Notes: generated by a model not told the origin, from the letters alone. A stretch of DNA of 40,803 nucleotides from Candidatus Obscuribacterales bacterium (GCA_019744775.1 JAIETZ010000012.1:1-40803); one strand, 5' to 3'; positions 7,676-16,553 are shown, counted from the stretch's first letter. Numbers and translations are program-made.

Positions 7676-9193
7676 CTACGCCTTCTTTGCTGGCACAATT
7701 TTTACTAACACAACATAGACTGCCGATGAAACAAAGAAGCCGACAAACCAGGCATAGTCATAAAGCGGCTTCAAAGCAGGGACAATAAGTCCAACCCAAG
7801 CTAACGCACAACCAGCAAGGGTTGCAACAACTGCGCGCCAATTCCAACCATTGGCAAATCTGTAGACGCCTTTCGTTTGATAGAGATCTTTGAGTATCAA
7901 TTGTTTTTTGTGAACCAGCCAATAGTCTGAAATCATTACACCGGCAATCGAACCCAAACCACCTGAATAGCCAAGCAACCAGGTGAAGATATAGCCTGAC
8001 GGATCAGCCACTAGTCGCCACGGTTGCATCAAGATGCCGGCAATACCTGTAATCAGTCCACCTATGCGGAAAGATATGTACTTTGGAAATGCGTTGGCAA
8101 AGTCATTTGCCGGAGATACAACATTAGCTGCGATGTTCACGGAAAGTGTAGCCACGAATACTGTGAACATTGCAATGGCAATAACGAACGGTTGATCGAA
8201 TTGACCAATCAATTTGACCGGATCCCAAAGCTCAGACATCTTCATGTGTGGATAAATGACCACAGCCGCTGAGGTGATAATTACACCCATAGCAGCAAAT
8301 AAAGTCATTGTCGTAGGCAATGCTACAACCTGACCGATAATTTGCTCTTTCTGACTGCGACCAAAGCGAGTGAAATCAGGCATGTTTAAAGACAATGTCG
8401 CCCAATAACCGATCATTGCTGTGACTGATGGAATAAACACCGGCAAAAATTCAGCCAATGAATTGAACTTGCTTTTCTCCGTCATCAAATAACCAAAGCC
8501 GTGAGCTTCCGTTATCGCCCAACCCAGCAAAGCTAGAGTCATAACCAATACAAACGGAGCTGCAACACCTTCCACTTTCTTCAACAAATCCATGCCGCAG
8601 AAAATGATGTAGATATTGGCTGCCCAAAAAAGTCCAAAAGAGATCCATTCTGTTGGCGTGTGACCACCGACTGGTCCACCAAGCATTGTATGCCAGCCGG
8701 GAATTACTGCTGCAAAAAATGTGTCGAGGGCTTGTCCGCCGATCCAGGCTTGAATGCCGAACCAACCGCAAGCAACAACAGCACGCATCAAGGCCGGTAA
8801 GTTTGAACCTATGGTTCCATAACTTGCACGTGCAAAGACTGGAAATGGAATGCCGTACTTGGTACCTGGATGCGAGTTAAGAAGAATGGGGATAAGAACA
8901 ATAACGTTGCCTAATGAAATAGTGAGAATTGCTTGCCACCAATTCATGCCCGAAGCAATAAGACCTGAGGCCAACATATAAGCTGGAATACTTGCACACA
9001 TGCCAATCCAGAGAGCGGCATAGTTGTATGTCGTCCAGTTGCGCTTCGCTACCGGAACTGGTGCTAAGTCTTCATTGTAGAGAGCGCTCGCGTGCAAAGT
9101 CTCTGGATTGAGAAGCTCAATGCGGCCATCTGAATGAGACTTCACATCAGCACTTGTATCGGCTGCCTTACTTATCACAGAACCCCCTTGCAT
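7676..9193 (-). CDS. NCS1-family nucleobase:cation symporter
   Basis: A 505-residue polytopic membrane protein with about 12 hydrophobic helices. The N-terminal signature NWTTYNYAALWIGMCASIPAY and the nearby HPGTKYGIPFPVFARASYG are classic for the NCS1 family (uracil, cytosine, purine, allantoin and hydantoin permeases). It should import a nucleobase or related compound with Na+ or H+, but the substrate cannot be fixed from sequence. The ATG at 9193 was preferred because GGAGGG lies 10 bases upstream; a TTG at 9220 would add nine residues. guaD-hpt 4-6 kb away suggests a purine substrate, which is inference only. Confidence 0.9.
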   Translation of the reverse strand: MQGGSVISKAADTSADVKSHSDGRIELLNPETLHASALYNEDLAPVPVAKRNWTTYNYAALWIGMCASIPAYMLASGLIASGMNWWQAILTISLGNVIVLIPILLNSHPGTKYGIPFPVFARASYGTIGSNLPALMRAVVACGWFGIQAWIGGQALDTFFAAVIPGWHTMLGGPVGGHTPTEWISFGLFWAANIYIIFCGMDLLKKVEGVAAPFVLVMTLALLGWAITEAHGFGYLMTEKSKFNSLAEFLPVFIPSVTAMIGYWATLSLNMPDFTRFGRSQKEQIIGQVVALPTTMTLFAAMGVIITSAAVVIYPHMKMSELWDPVKLIGQFDQPFVIAIAMFTVFVATLSVNIAANVVSPANDFANAFPKYISFRIGGLITGIAGILMQPWRLVADPSGYIFTWLLGYSGGLGSIAGVMISDYWLVHKKQLILKDLYQTKGVYRFANGWNWRAVVATLAGCALAWVGLIVPALKPLYDYAWFVGFFVSSAVYVVLVKIVPAKKA

Positions 9194-9341
9194 AATTAGC
9201 CCGCCCTCCAATTTGTTCAATTTGGCGATTCTAGCCGATTTCCAAGATGTTCTTCTTGATATGCCTCTTATATTGCGTTGCCATGGGCATTTTATTGGGG
9301 CTTTCGCCGTGCTATAACCTCAGCTGAATAAGGGGTAAATC

Positions 9342-10037
9342 GTGCCACAAACCCACCACATAGAGCGTCACTTTACAGCCAGTCAGACTGTCCGAGATAT
9401 CGTCATCGGCATGGCAGACGGTCTAACAGTCCCTTTTGCTCTGGCGGCAGGTCTAACAGGTGCCATTGCCACAACAGGGATTATTGTGACTGCCGGTATG
9501 GCTGAAATTGCCGCTGGCTCGATAGCGATGGGTCTAGGTGGTTATCTAGCAGCCAAAAGCGATGCCGAGCACTACGAGAGCGAACTCAAACGCGAACAAC
9601 GCGAAGTCGTAGAAAAGCCTGAGGCTGAAAGACACGAAGTCAGAGAGATTTTCCGCGAATACGGGCTTACAGAAGAACAAATAGCCCCCATTATTGCCGC
9701 TTTTCAAACACGCCCTAAAGACTGGGTCAACTTCATGATGCGCTTCGAGTTAGGTATTGAAAAACCAGAGCCAGCTAGAGCAAGAAATAGCGCTGCAACA
9801 ATTGCCGGAGCCTATATTGCCGGCGGACTCATTCCGCTATTGCCTTATATGCTAATTTCCAACTCGCAAACAGCCTTGATTATCTCTGCTTGTTTTACCC
9901 TTGTAGCATTGTTCATTTTCGGCTTCGTCAAAGGACGCTTCACCGGCACAAAGCCATTGCGCAGCGCCCTGCAAACTGTCTTCACTGGCGGCATTGCGGC
10001 AGCAGCAGCATTTGGAATTGCGCGAGCAATCTCCTAA
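9342..10037 (+). CDS. VIT1/CCC1-family Fe/Mn transporter
   Basis: A 231-residue membrane protein of the VIT1/CCC1 family, which moves Fe2+ or Mn2+ across membranes. The first helices contain VRDIVIGMADGLTVPFALAAG and the next segment has AEIAAGSIAMGLGGYLAAKS, both signature regions. A cytosolic acidic helical stretch follows (about 80-140, with SELKREQREVV and EIFREYGLTEEQI), the metal-binding domain that several members carry between helices 2 and 3. Three more helices complete the fold. The start is GTG, with AAGGGG about seven bases upstream. The 148-bp gap to the divergent permease holds no convincing promoter that I could fix. Whether it works in export or storage is unknown. Confidence 0.85.
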   Translation: MPQTHHIERHFTASQTVRDIVIGMADGLTVPFALAAGLTGAIATTGIIVTAGMAEIAAGSIAMGLGGYLAAKSDAEHYESELKREQREVVEKPEAERHEVREIFREYGLTEEQIAPIIAAFQTRPKDWVNFMMRFELGIEKPEPARARNSAATIAGAYIAGGLIPLLPYMLISNSQTALIISACFTLVALFIFGFVKGRFTGTKPLRSALQTVFTGGIAAAAAFGIARAIS

Positions 10038-10040
10038 GAC

Positions 10041-10673
10041 TTACTCGTCGACAAATAGATAACCATCGCTCATTGGATCGATGGGAGACTTTTCCTTCGG
10101 AACAATTCTGGCGGGCACCCATTGCTCCGTAACCTTATGAAGTCTGGTGTCTGACGGACCTTCTTCAATAAATGGAAATTCAAAATTGGGTTCATCGAAC
10201 TGCACTGTAAATGTCTCTCCAGCCAAGGAGCCTTGAGTTACTTTCACATTTGGAATTGTAATGGTGCCCTCGAAGTGAAATTTCTTGACGCGATGCTCAT
10301 CTTTAGGCGCAGTCTCACTCTTACCTTCTGCAAGAGTAGCAGCAGGATTCATAAATCCAACTCTGGAATGAACAGGTCCAGCTTGAGTTGACTCCGGCAA
10401 TGTGTATATGAGGGAATATGGTCCAGTCATTTGATCGGGGAAACCGTTTCCGTCAGCATCCAAAAGAAATACATAGGCCTTTTGTCCTTCGAAATATTTG
10501 CCTGACTTTGAAGTATCCAATTGCGCTTGACCTTGCATGCCCACATGATCAGTCTTAGTGATGGTACCGTTAAGCCTCTTCGAACTAGGTTGATATGCTT
10601 GGGCAACTAATTCCGCATTCTCAATACCTGAAGACTCGACCTTGAACATGAACTTGTCAGTTTCATCAGACAT
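10041..10673 (-). CDS. Unknown protein coupled to a VWA protein
   Basis: Family not recognised. The 210-residue protein appears beta-rich and soluble, with no signal peptide or membrane helix. The middle contains YVFLLDADGNGFPDQMTG, which resembles a calcium-binding DxDxNG loop (type-I dockerin or EF-hand-like), and a later stretch reads KKFHFEGTITIPNVKVTQG. The ATG at 10673 has GGGGGAAC upstream and begins one base after the TAG of the VWA gene, so the two are translationally coupled and probably work together. A longer frame to 10712 lies inside the VWA gene and is less likely. The end is 3 bp from the convergent VIT1-like gene. Confidence 0.75.
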   Translation of the reverse strand: MSDETDKFMFKVESSGIENAELVAQAYQPSSKRLNGTITKTDHVGMQGQAQLDTSKSGKYFEGQKAYVFLLDADGNGFPDQMTGPYSLIYTLPESTQAGPVHSRVGFMNPAATLAEGKSETAPKDEHRVKKFHFEGTITIPNVKVTQGSLAGETFTVQFDEPNFEFPFIEEGPSDTRLHKVTEQWVPARIVPKEKSPIDPMSDGYLFVDE

Positions 10674-10674
10674 G

Positions 10675-11559
10675 CTAGTTCCCCCTTTTCGGCAACAGCA
10701 CTTTGCCGTCAAGACTCGTCGTCGCTTTCAACTCACCATACTTCTGTCCCGGAGATGGGAATACATATTTTCCTTTGACAAACTCGCTTGCTGGATTGGG
10801 TCCGACATATGGAGCTCCTTTAGTCGCTTCGGCTAGCATCTCTGTATCGTTGAATTTGCCGGGACTCGCGACACCACTTAATTGAGTAGTCCCTTCCTGA
10901 TCGTTTCGAAGACCGATTGCAGTAACGTGAATATCTACCCCCTTCTGACGCATTACTTGAGCTGGTTGCTCAGGATGATTCATGCATGAGGTCTCTGCTC
11001 CATCGCTAACTAAAATAATGTCGCGAGTGCATTTGTAGGCGCCATAACGCATGAATAAATCATGGTCAGCTTCCATTAGAGTCCATGTCAGCGGCGTTGG
11101 ACCACCGGCCTTCAATGAAAGGACTTTGTCTACATAGGCTTTGTACTGCTCAATATCCTTCAGTCGTCCGGGCCCAAGAATCAATTCTGTTTCACGACAA
11201 TGCGGCGTCAGATGACTCGTGTTACCTAAAATACGAAACATGATTGCTGTTCTTGCCGCAACCGGCAAATCAAGAATGCGATTAGCAGCATTCAATAGCA
11301 ACAATTTGGCGATGTCTATTTTATTTTCGCCATTCAAGTCTGAATTCATTGAACCTGATGTGTCGGCAATAACTTCAATTAACTTAGGCGTACCGACTGC
11401 TTTTGGATCTCTAGTTAACTGCTCGCCAGTTACTACCCGTCCTGATTGTCCAGTGTAATTGCGATAGGTTTCCTCAAGAACAGCGCGAGCAAAAGCCTCA
11501 TTCTCCGGCATGTTAATACGTACTACTGTTGTTTTGTCGCCAAATTTGAATTCGGTCAT
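10675..11559 (-). CDS. Cytoplasmic VWA-domain protein with intact MIDAS
   Basis: A 294-residue protein that is mostly one von Willebrand factor A domain (about 58-260). The metal-ion-dependent adhesion site is complete: DTSGS at residues 66-70, Thr155 in GGPTPL, and Asp186 in SDGAET. VWA domains of this type bind a protein partner through a bridged metal. No signal peptide is present, unlike the VWA protein at 25.3 kb. The N-terminal 55 residues form a short extra region, and the C-terminal tail reads VLLPKRGN. The downstream 210-residue protein begins one base after the stop and is the obvious candidate partner. The client or process is unknown. Confidence 0.85.
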   Translation of the reverse strand: MTEFKFGDKTTVVRINMPENEAFARAVLEETYRNYTGQSGRVVTGEQLTRDPKAVGTPKLIEVIADTSGSMNSDLNGENKIDIAKLLLLNAANRILDLPVAARTAIMFRILGNTSHLTPHCRETELILGPGRLKDIEQYKAYVDKVLSLKAGGPTPLTWTLMEADHDLFMRYGAYKCTRDIILVSDGAETSCMNHPEQPAQVMRQKGVDIHVTAIGLRNDQEGTTQLSGVASPGKFNDTEMLAEATKGAPYVGPNPASEFVKGKYVFPSPGQKYGELKATTSLDGKVLLPKRGN

Positions 11560-11773
11560 AGCCCGATTCCACAGAGGAATTTGATTTGAACATTATGTTG
11601 GCGAAGTCAAGGCTGGCCTATGGTGGACCTACGATTTAATCTCGCAAATTGAACTTTTTGGCTTTTAAAACGTATTAGTAAGTAGAACTCAGACAACTAA
11701 AGCACAACTTGCCAAACGTCGGGGAGAGGCATGCCAAGCTTTCAAGTCTCGGGTCCTGCTGGGAGTCATTGCT

Positions 11774-11792
11774 GCGCCGTCCAAGCCGGCGC
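11774..11792. repeat. GC-rich palindrome in the 259-bp gap
   Basis: GCGCCG (11774-11779) pairs with CGGCGC (11787-11792), and flanking bases extend the stem to 9 bp with one wobble. No T run follows on the minus strand, so it is more a stable hairpin than a terminator. The rest of 11560-11818 shows no coding frame and no promoter that I could place with confidence. Confidence 0.3.
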
Positions 11793-11818
11793 GGCATAGC
11801 CCCAGCTTTTATGTATAT

Positions 11819-12658
11819 CTAGAACTTCCAATAATCGCGAGCGACCCAGTGCTCAAATCCTTGAATGTCTTCAGGGATTTTCTCATTGACATCTAGTCTC
11901 TTGCCCGCACCGGCAAAATCACGACACTGAATTTTCGACGTGCCGGATAGATATTCATATTCATCATGATGCCCATTGAGATGGCGTCCACCGAGAAAAT
12001 GCATTTTCGACATCTTAGTGCCGTCAGTCAACTCACTAATTTCAAATCGTTTTCCAGTGAGTCCCTTGAACGGACCAGCAATTGCCATCACTTCATCCTG
12101 GTACTCAATTGCATGCAACTTGCCTGCATCATTCAACACTACCTTTGTTGGGAAATTCTTGTTGGCTTGGTAATACAGCCAATCATCACTGCCTTCAAAC
12201 CAATTGGGAACACCTTTTTCAGCCAAATGCGGATACTGTTCCACAAGGGCATGTGGCGCAGCTTTATGCTTTAAGACTTCCATTCCCATACCACTACCGC
12301 CGGAACTTAGATTCTTGAGTTGAGTTATACCGCTCGGATTCTCAATCGTGTAAAACTTTCGCGGACAAACAGTTATAGACTTAGCAAAATTCCCTTTTAC
12401 AAAGTGAGACTCAAAAGGAATCTCATTTTCAAAGATATGAGTAATTGTCGAAAGAACCTTTCTAACCTCGACGTTACCGGCAAGCTTCTCAGCTTCTTTC
12501 GTAACCAACTTCAAGGCGCCACCCAGAATGCCGGATTCTTCAAGCATTTTGGCTCCTGCTTTTGCTAATGCAGGGTTATGTTCAATGAGCTCTTCAGCGA
12601 GTTTTAGTTTAATGTCCATGGTCAGGGGGTTTCCTTGGGGTGCCTTCTGGCTCATCAT
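11819..12658 (-). CDS. Hypothetical 279-residue protein
   Basis: Family not recognised. The first 90 residues look alpha-helical (KLKLAEELIEH, AKAGAKMLEESGILGGALKL). From about 90 onward the protein looks beta-rich, with PNWFEGSDDWLYYQANKNF, YQDEVMAIAGPFKGLTGKRF and KMHFLGGRHLNGHHDEYEYLSG. There is no signal peptide or membrane segment. The first of two tandem ATGs (12658) was used; an internal ATG at 12618 has AAGGA upstream at long spacing and is an alternative. It lies between the secreted helical protein and the VWA protein on the same strand. Gaps of 68 and 259 bp leave operon membership open. Confidence 0.7.
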   Translation of the reverse strand: MMSQKAPQGNPLTMDIKLKLAEELIEHNPALAKAGAKMLEESGILGGALKLVTKEAEKLAGNVEVRKVLSTITHIFENEIPFESHFVKGNFAKSITVCPRKFYTIENPSGITQLKNLSSGGSGMGMEVLKHKAAPHALVEQYPHLAEKGVPNWFEGSDDWLYYQANKNFPTKVVLNDAGKLHAIEYQDEVMAIAGPFKGLTGKRFEISELTDGTKMSKMHFLGGRHLNGHHDEYEYLSGTSKIQCRDFAGAGKRLDVNEKIPEDIQGFEHWVARDYWKF

Positions 12659-12669
12659 AGGTTGCCACG

Positions 12670-12688
12670 CCCCACCGCAACAGTGGGG
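12670..12688. repeat. Hairpin between two minus-strand genes
   Basis: CCCCAC (12670-12675) pairs with GTGGGG (12683-12688) around a 7-nt loop. In the minus-strand transcript it falls just before the 279-residue gene and has no T run behind it, so it may damp read-through or stabilise an end. Confidence 0.3.
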
Positions 12689-12726
12689 AAAACCGCAAGG
12701 CTACGTAAATCCCGCCCCGTTTTAGA

Positions 12727-13386
12727 TTAATTGTTGGTCGCCACGGTCCTGATGACCTGCCGGCGCAGCCTGTCCATGGCGTTGGTCTTGTCGTAGATTA
12801 ACAGCGCCTGCTTGCCTATTTTGCCGTTATCGTAGGATTTGCCTGCGGTTAATCCGCGCAATTGGTCGAAGTTGTCGCCAATTTCTTTTTTAAGTGCAAC
12901 TATCTGATTCCATTCATTAGCAATTGAAGGAAACTTCTCTTCAGGGATCATTAAAGCATCAACTTCATTAGATAGAAGTTTAAAGTGATACTCTAATTGA
13001 CTCATTAAATAATCCATTTTCTTTTTACGTGGCGGCAGATCACCAAATTGAATCGTGCCTGATGGACCAGGAAAAGGTTGAATGACGACGCCACCCGGCA
13101 GTACATTGGGTGAACGAATTGTTTGTGTCTGCTTGCGTGTCACTTCCGTCATCATCATCTGAGTTGATTTTTGAATTTCTGAAGTAGACTCGCCCATTTT
13201 CTGCAAGCCGTCTTCCATGATGAGCACGGCTCCCCGCACTCCGCCTTTCAGCATTTTGTTGCTGTCAGTTGTCGACTCGGCAGTTGCTGGAGGAGCAGCT
13301 TCGTCAGCTAGAGCAAATTGGGCACAACCCAAGACTGCAACTAAAGCAGCCGCCGAAAGAAAAAACCGGAATTGCCAAATAACCAT
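12727..13386 (-). CDS. Secreted helical protein, paralogue of the one at 26.4 kb
   Basis: A 219-residue exported protein of a family I do not recognise. MVIWQFRFFLSAAALVAVLG is a signal peptide, with cleavage likely after ALA or lipidation at the Cys of VLGC, though the lipobox is poor. The rest is predicted helical, with a proline/glycine linker (LPGGVVIQPFPGPSG). The start is supported by GGAGG eight bases ahead of the ATG. It shares landmarks in the same order with the protein at 26398-27075: EVTRK/EATRK, SP then VVIQP/RIIEP, LPPR/LPAR, and QALLIYD/QAVAIYN then LR near the end. Both precede a VWA gene on the same strand. A role in the envelope is inferred. Confidence 0.75.
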   Translation of the reverse strand: MVIWQFRFFLSAAALVAVLGCAQFALADEAAPPATAESTTDSNKMLKGGVRGAVLIMEDGLQKMGESTSEIQKSTQMMMTEVTRKQTQTIRSPNVLPGGVVIQPFPGPSGTIQFGDLPPRKKKMDYLMSQLEYHFKLLSNEVDALMIPEEKFPSIANEWNQIVALKKEIGDNFDQLRGLTAGKSYDNGKIGKQALLIYDKTNAMDRLRRQVIRTVATNN

Positions 13387-13454
13387 TAGCTTGCCTCCAG
13401 GCAAAGTAGAATCTCTATTCAATTGTGCCACGCACTGGTTCAGAATCCTAAGGG

Positions 13455-13483
13455 TTTATAGGACACTTCATCAAATCAAACAA
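13455..13483 (-). promoter_or_regulatory. Promoter for the secreted helical protein
   Basis: On the minus strand TTGTTT (13478-13483) and TATAAA (13455-13460) are 17 bp apart, placing the transcript start near 13448, about 60 nt ahead of the ATG. Confidence 0.4.
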
Positions 13484-13500
13484 ATGGAAAAGTTTGAAGC

Positions 13501-14049
13501 CTAGCTCTCTGCGCCGTTCTTCATGATGCCCAAGAAAGGCAGCTCACGGTAGTTTTCAGCGTAATCGAGACCGTAGCCTACAACAAACAAGTCATCAATA
13601 CTGAAGCCGACATAATCGACATCAACCGGCACAACACGACGAGATGGCTTATCCAAAAATGCAGCCAGTCTTAAACTCTTAGGCGCAAATTGTCCCTGCA
13701 GATACTCCATGAAAAACTTCGCCGTGCGACCTGAGTCAACGATATCTTCCACAACGAGAATATGACGGTGCGAAATATTGGGCAACTCAAGATAAGGGGT
13801 CTGCACAACGCCGGAGCTTTCAGTTGCAGCACCATAACTGGATAGACGGACGAACTCAATTTGCAGTGGCTCGGGAGTCTTGATATGGCGAATGAGATCA
13901 GCCAAAAAAACTATGGCTCCTTTCATAACGCCTATAACAACGGGCTTTTCCTTGTCTTGATAGTCTTTGCTTATCTCAGCGGCAAGCTCCTTTATTCGAG
14001 CTTGAATTTGCTCTTGCGAATAAAGTGTGTCTATTTTGGCTTGTCCCAC
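13501..14049 (-). CDS. hpt: Hypoxanthine phosphoribosyltransferase
   Basis: A 182-residue type-I phosphoribosyltransferase that converts hypoxanthine (and usually guanine) plus PRPP into IMP or GMP. The PRPP-binding loop VVEDIVDSGRT spans residues 99-109, and VVIGVMKGAIVFLADL near the N-terminus matches the family loop. DYVGFSIDDLFVVGYGLDY is the conserved C-terminal base-binding part. The start is GTG at 14049 with GGGGG eight bases upstream. It follows guaD by 15 nt on the same strand, forming a purine-salvage operon. Xanthine-specific use is possible but the sequence reads as Hpt. Confidence 0.93.
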   Translation of the reverse strand: MGQAKIDTLYSQEQIQARIKELAAEISKDYQDKEKPVVIGVMKGAIVFLADLIRHIKTPEPLQIEFVRLSSYGAATESSGVVQTPYLELPNISHRHILVVEDIVDSGRTAKFFMEYLQGQFAPKSLRLAAFLDKPSRRVVPVDVDYVGFSIDDLFVVGYGLDYAENYRELPFLGIMKNGAES

Positions 14050-14064
14050 GATATGCCCCCTTGT

Positions 14065-15480
14065 TTATGCCAGCTTCAATTTGCCGGCTGATTTAGTACT
14101 ACGCAAAGTCTTGTCTGTCGAAGTTGTCTTATCTGCATCGAAAATTTTGCGACCACGCACGAAGGTTGAGACAATCATGCGATCGTCGCCTAAGTATATA
14201 AGCGTGGACAAAATTTCGTCTACGTTGTGACCCAACATATCGTTAGGTACACCTGTTCTACGTGTCGGATCAATAACAACAAAATCCGCTTCTTTGCCTT
14301 CTTCGAGGCTGCCGACAACTTTGTCTAAATTAGCTGCCTTGGCGCCGCCCAATGTACCCAAATAGAATAATTCTCTAGGTGATATCCAGAGATCCATCTG
14401 CATGTACGCGGTATCTTTCATAACAGAGAACAAAGACATTTGCGGACCGCCGGCAACATCAGAGCCAAGTCCGAATCTAATTCCGGCTTTCTTGATACGA
14501 CTGAAAGGGAAAAATCCGCTCTTCAAAAAGAAATTGGCACTGGCACAATGCGCAAGTGATGATTGACTTTCCTTCAAGGCTCTAAGATCTTTATCGTCCA
14601 AATATATTGAGTGAGCAAATATACTGTTTTTGCCGGTGAGATTATGGTTGGCATAGACATCTACATAGCTACGAGACGATGGATATTGTTTTTTGACAAA
14701 GGCGCATTCGTCTTTGGTTTCGGCAAGGTGAGTGTGTAAATAAGTACCCTTGTATTTTTTCCACAGTTTGCCACAACCTGAAAGTAATTCCTTGCTGGCA
14801 GTAATGGCAAAACGCGGAATGAAAGCATAGATGAGGCGATTGTTGTCGTAGCCGTGCCAACGCTTGCATAATTCTTCAGCTTCTTTGAGTGAAGTCTCAG
14901 TATCTTCAGTAAGTGCTTTTGGTGAATTCTTGTCCATCAGCACCTTGCCCATGATTACACGATGACCCTTAGCGGCTGCAATCTCAAATGCAATATCAGT
15001 TGCATCTTTATGGACTGTCGTGAAAACATTGGCTAAGGTCGTGCCGTTACGAGCTAGTTCATCAAAAAACCAGTTAGCAATTTTGCGTGCGTGACGCTTG
15101 TCGGCAAAACGCGCCTCAGCTGGAAACACATAGCTATCGAGCCATCCAAGTAAAGTCTTACCAGTTCTTGCAGTCTGCGTAATTTGCGGCAAGTGCAAAT
15201 GCAAATCAACAAAACCTGGAGTAATTATCTTTTGCCCATAGTCAACCACGCGCACCATTCCATCGTAGTTGCGTTTGAGTTTGGTCCATTCACCGACTTC
15301 AACAATTTTTCCTTCTTCATCAACGACCAACGCACCATGTGGAATGTTCGTCAATGCAGAAGCATTCTTCGGACTAATGATATGAGCTAAGTACGCGGTA
15401 AATTTCTTACCACGAAAAGCATTTTTACCCCTGGCACTGGTCTTGGTCACAGGTCGTCCAAAAAGAATTGAGATGGACAT
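14065..15480 (-). CDS. guaD: Guanine deaminase
   Basis: A 471-residue amidohydrolase-superfamily enzyme that hydrolyses guanine to xanthine and ammonia. The metal-binding HxH sits in FVDLHLHLPQ (His94, His96), and the guanine-deaminase-type region LLGWLDSYVFPAEARFAD and ELARNGTT follows it. Later landmarks are THLAE, FAHSIYLDD, and LGSDVAGGP with the last metal-binding Asp. These favour GuaD over other deaminases such as those for chlorohydrolase or adenosine-type substrates. The ATG at 15480 was chosen over a TTG at 15504, though neither has a strong ribosome site. hpt lies 15 nt downstream. Xanthine made here is not a good Hpt substrate, so the pair may split guanine between salvage and breakdown. 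Confidence 0.9.
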   Translation of the reverse strand: MSISILFGRPVTKTSARGKNAFRGKKFTAYLAHIISPKNASALTNIPHGALVVDEEGKIVEVGEWTKLKRNYDGMVRVVDYGQKIITPGFVDLHLHLPQITQTARTGKTLLGWLDSYVFPAEARFADKRHARKIANWFFDELARNGTTLANVFTTVHKDATDIAFEIAAAKGHRVIMGKVLMDKNSPKALTEDTETSLKEAEELCKRWHGYDNNRLIYAFIPRFAITASKELLSGCGKLWKKYKGTYLHTHLAETKDECAFVKKQYPSSRSYVDVYANHNLTGKNSIFAHSIYLDDKDLRALKESQSSLAHCASANFFLKSGFFPFSRIKKAGIRFGLGSDVAGGPQMSLFSVMKDTAYMQMDLWISPRELFYLGTLGGAKAANLDKVVGSLEEGKEADFVVIDPTRRTGVPNDMLGHNVDEILSTLIYLGDDRMIVSTFVRGRKIFDADKTTSTDKTLRSTKSAGKLKLA

Positions 15481-15559
15481 TGTAACAAGGGCATCACGAA
15501 CCAAGCAAATTAGTGTAGTCTCGTTTTATCGCCATCACGAAGATTTGAAAACACTCATC

Positions 15560-16501
15560 ATGACCACATTGCAACTAGAGCAAGCAAACAACCAGGACAT
15601 TCTGAAAATAGTTAGACAAACGCGCACAATCTGGTCCGGCGGTCTTCGTCGCGACAAGTTCATACAACTGGTGCAGCACCAATTGACACACCCCTGGGGC
15701 AAAAAGCATGTACGTTATTTTCTCTTGAGGTCAGGTTCGACAATCGTTGCCAGCCTAAAGCTTTATTCCATTTGTATATCCCACAAAGGCAAAGACTTCC
15801 AATTAGGTGGGATCGGCGCTGTATATACGATGGCAGAACATCGTCAACAGGGTTTTGCCGGCACACTTATACAACGTGTTATTGAATTGGCTCGCCAAGA
15901 AAACATGGATGGGCTGTTGCTTTACAGCGATATTGGACCGGTTTTCTATACACATCTTGGTTTCATCGAACTTGGATCCTATAACTTTGAATCCACTCCT
16001 GAAACTGATTCTACTTTTGGCGCGCAAGTCACGCCCCTGCAAGAAGAACATATTCCTTCACTATCCCGTAGCTATAATCGATTCCTTTCTCGTCGACAAT
16101 TCGGCTGTCAGCGAAGTGAGCTTTTCTGGCGATACAAAATTGCCAGAGAACAGTTTTTTCACACATTTGCCGCCAGCGAATGGCCTGGCGTGCAGCTTTT
16201 GACCCTCGACAATGCGACCAATGGATTCACATCTTATGCGCTCATCGAAAATTCTTCTAAGGCTCTGCGCGTTTTGGAAATAGTGGGGGACGAAGCTCAA
16301 ATTTGGTCTCAAGTTGTTGCCTACGCCAGTAAAAACGGACTCATAAAGATTCGCGGTTTTGAAGGTTCAGCCGGTCAACAAAAGTGCGCTCAACTGGTTG
16401 ACAGGGATTGGGCAGCACCGATGCTTTTGCCGCTTAACCCCGCCGTTGAAAACTGGCTCGATGCGCAACCTTGCCCGCTTCTGGAGCTGGATCACTTCTA
16501 G
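15560..16501 (+). CDS. GNAT-family N-acetyltransferase
   Basis: A 313-residue protein with one clear GNAT domain (about 30-165). The acetyl-CoA loop is in EHRQQGFAGTLIQRVIELA (Q/RxxGxA), preceded by the beta strand GGIGAVYTM and followed by GLLLYSDIGPVFYTHLGF, which is the typical last part of the fold. The remaining 150 residues form a second half that could be a degenerate GNAT or substrate-binding domain. The acceptor is unknown. The ATG at 15560 is preferred over an upstream ATG at 15443, because the latter would overlap guaD coding sequence; no strong ribosome site is present. It is divergent from guaD, with 79 bp between starts. Confidence 0.82.
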   Translation: MTTLQLEQANNQDILKIVRQTRTIWSGGLRRDKFIQLVQHQLTHPWGKKHVRYFLLRSGSTIVASLKLYSICISHKGKDFQLGGIGAVYTMAEHRQQGFAGTLIQRVIELARQENMDGLLLYSDIGPVFYTHLGFIELGSYNFESTPETDSTFGAQVTPLQEEHIPSLSRSYNRFLSRRQFGCQRSELFWRYKIAREQFFHTFAASEWPGVQLLTLDNATNGFTSYALIENSSKALRVLEIVGDEAQIWSQVVAYASKNGLIKIRGFEGSAGQQKCAQLVDRDWAAPMLLPLNPAVENWLDAQPCPLLELDHF

Positions 16502-16526
16502 AGGCTATTGGCAACACGGCTTGATA

Positions 16527-16553
16527 ACCCACTTCTGTGGGTGCTTAATTCTT
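16527..16553 (+). terminator. Hairpin after the acetyltransferase gene
   Basis: ACCCAC (16527-16532) and GTGGGT (16537-16542) form a 6-bp stem with a TTCT loop, followed by the T-rich GCTTAATTCTT. It is a plausible weak intrinsic terminator between the acetyltransferase and korA. Confidence 0.45.

Noticed and set aside
8451-8771. Extra open frames inside the permease and other large genes
   Set aside because: They are antisense or out-of-frame shadows of well supported genes, without motifs or ribosome sites.
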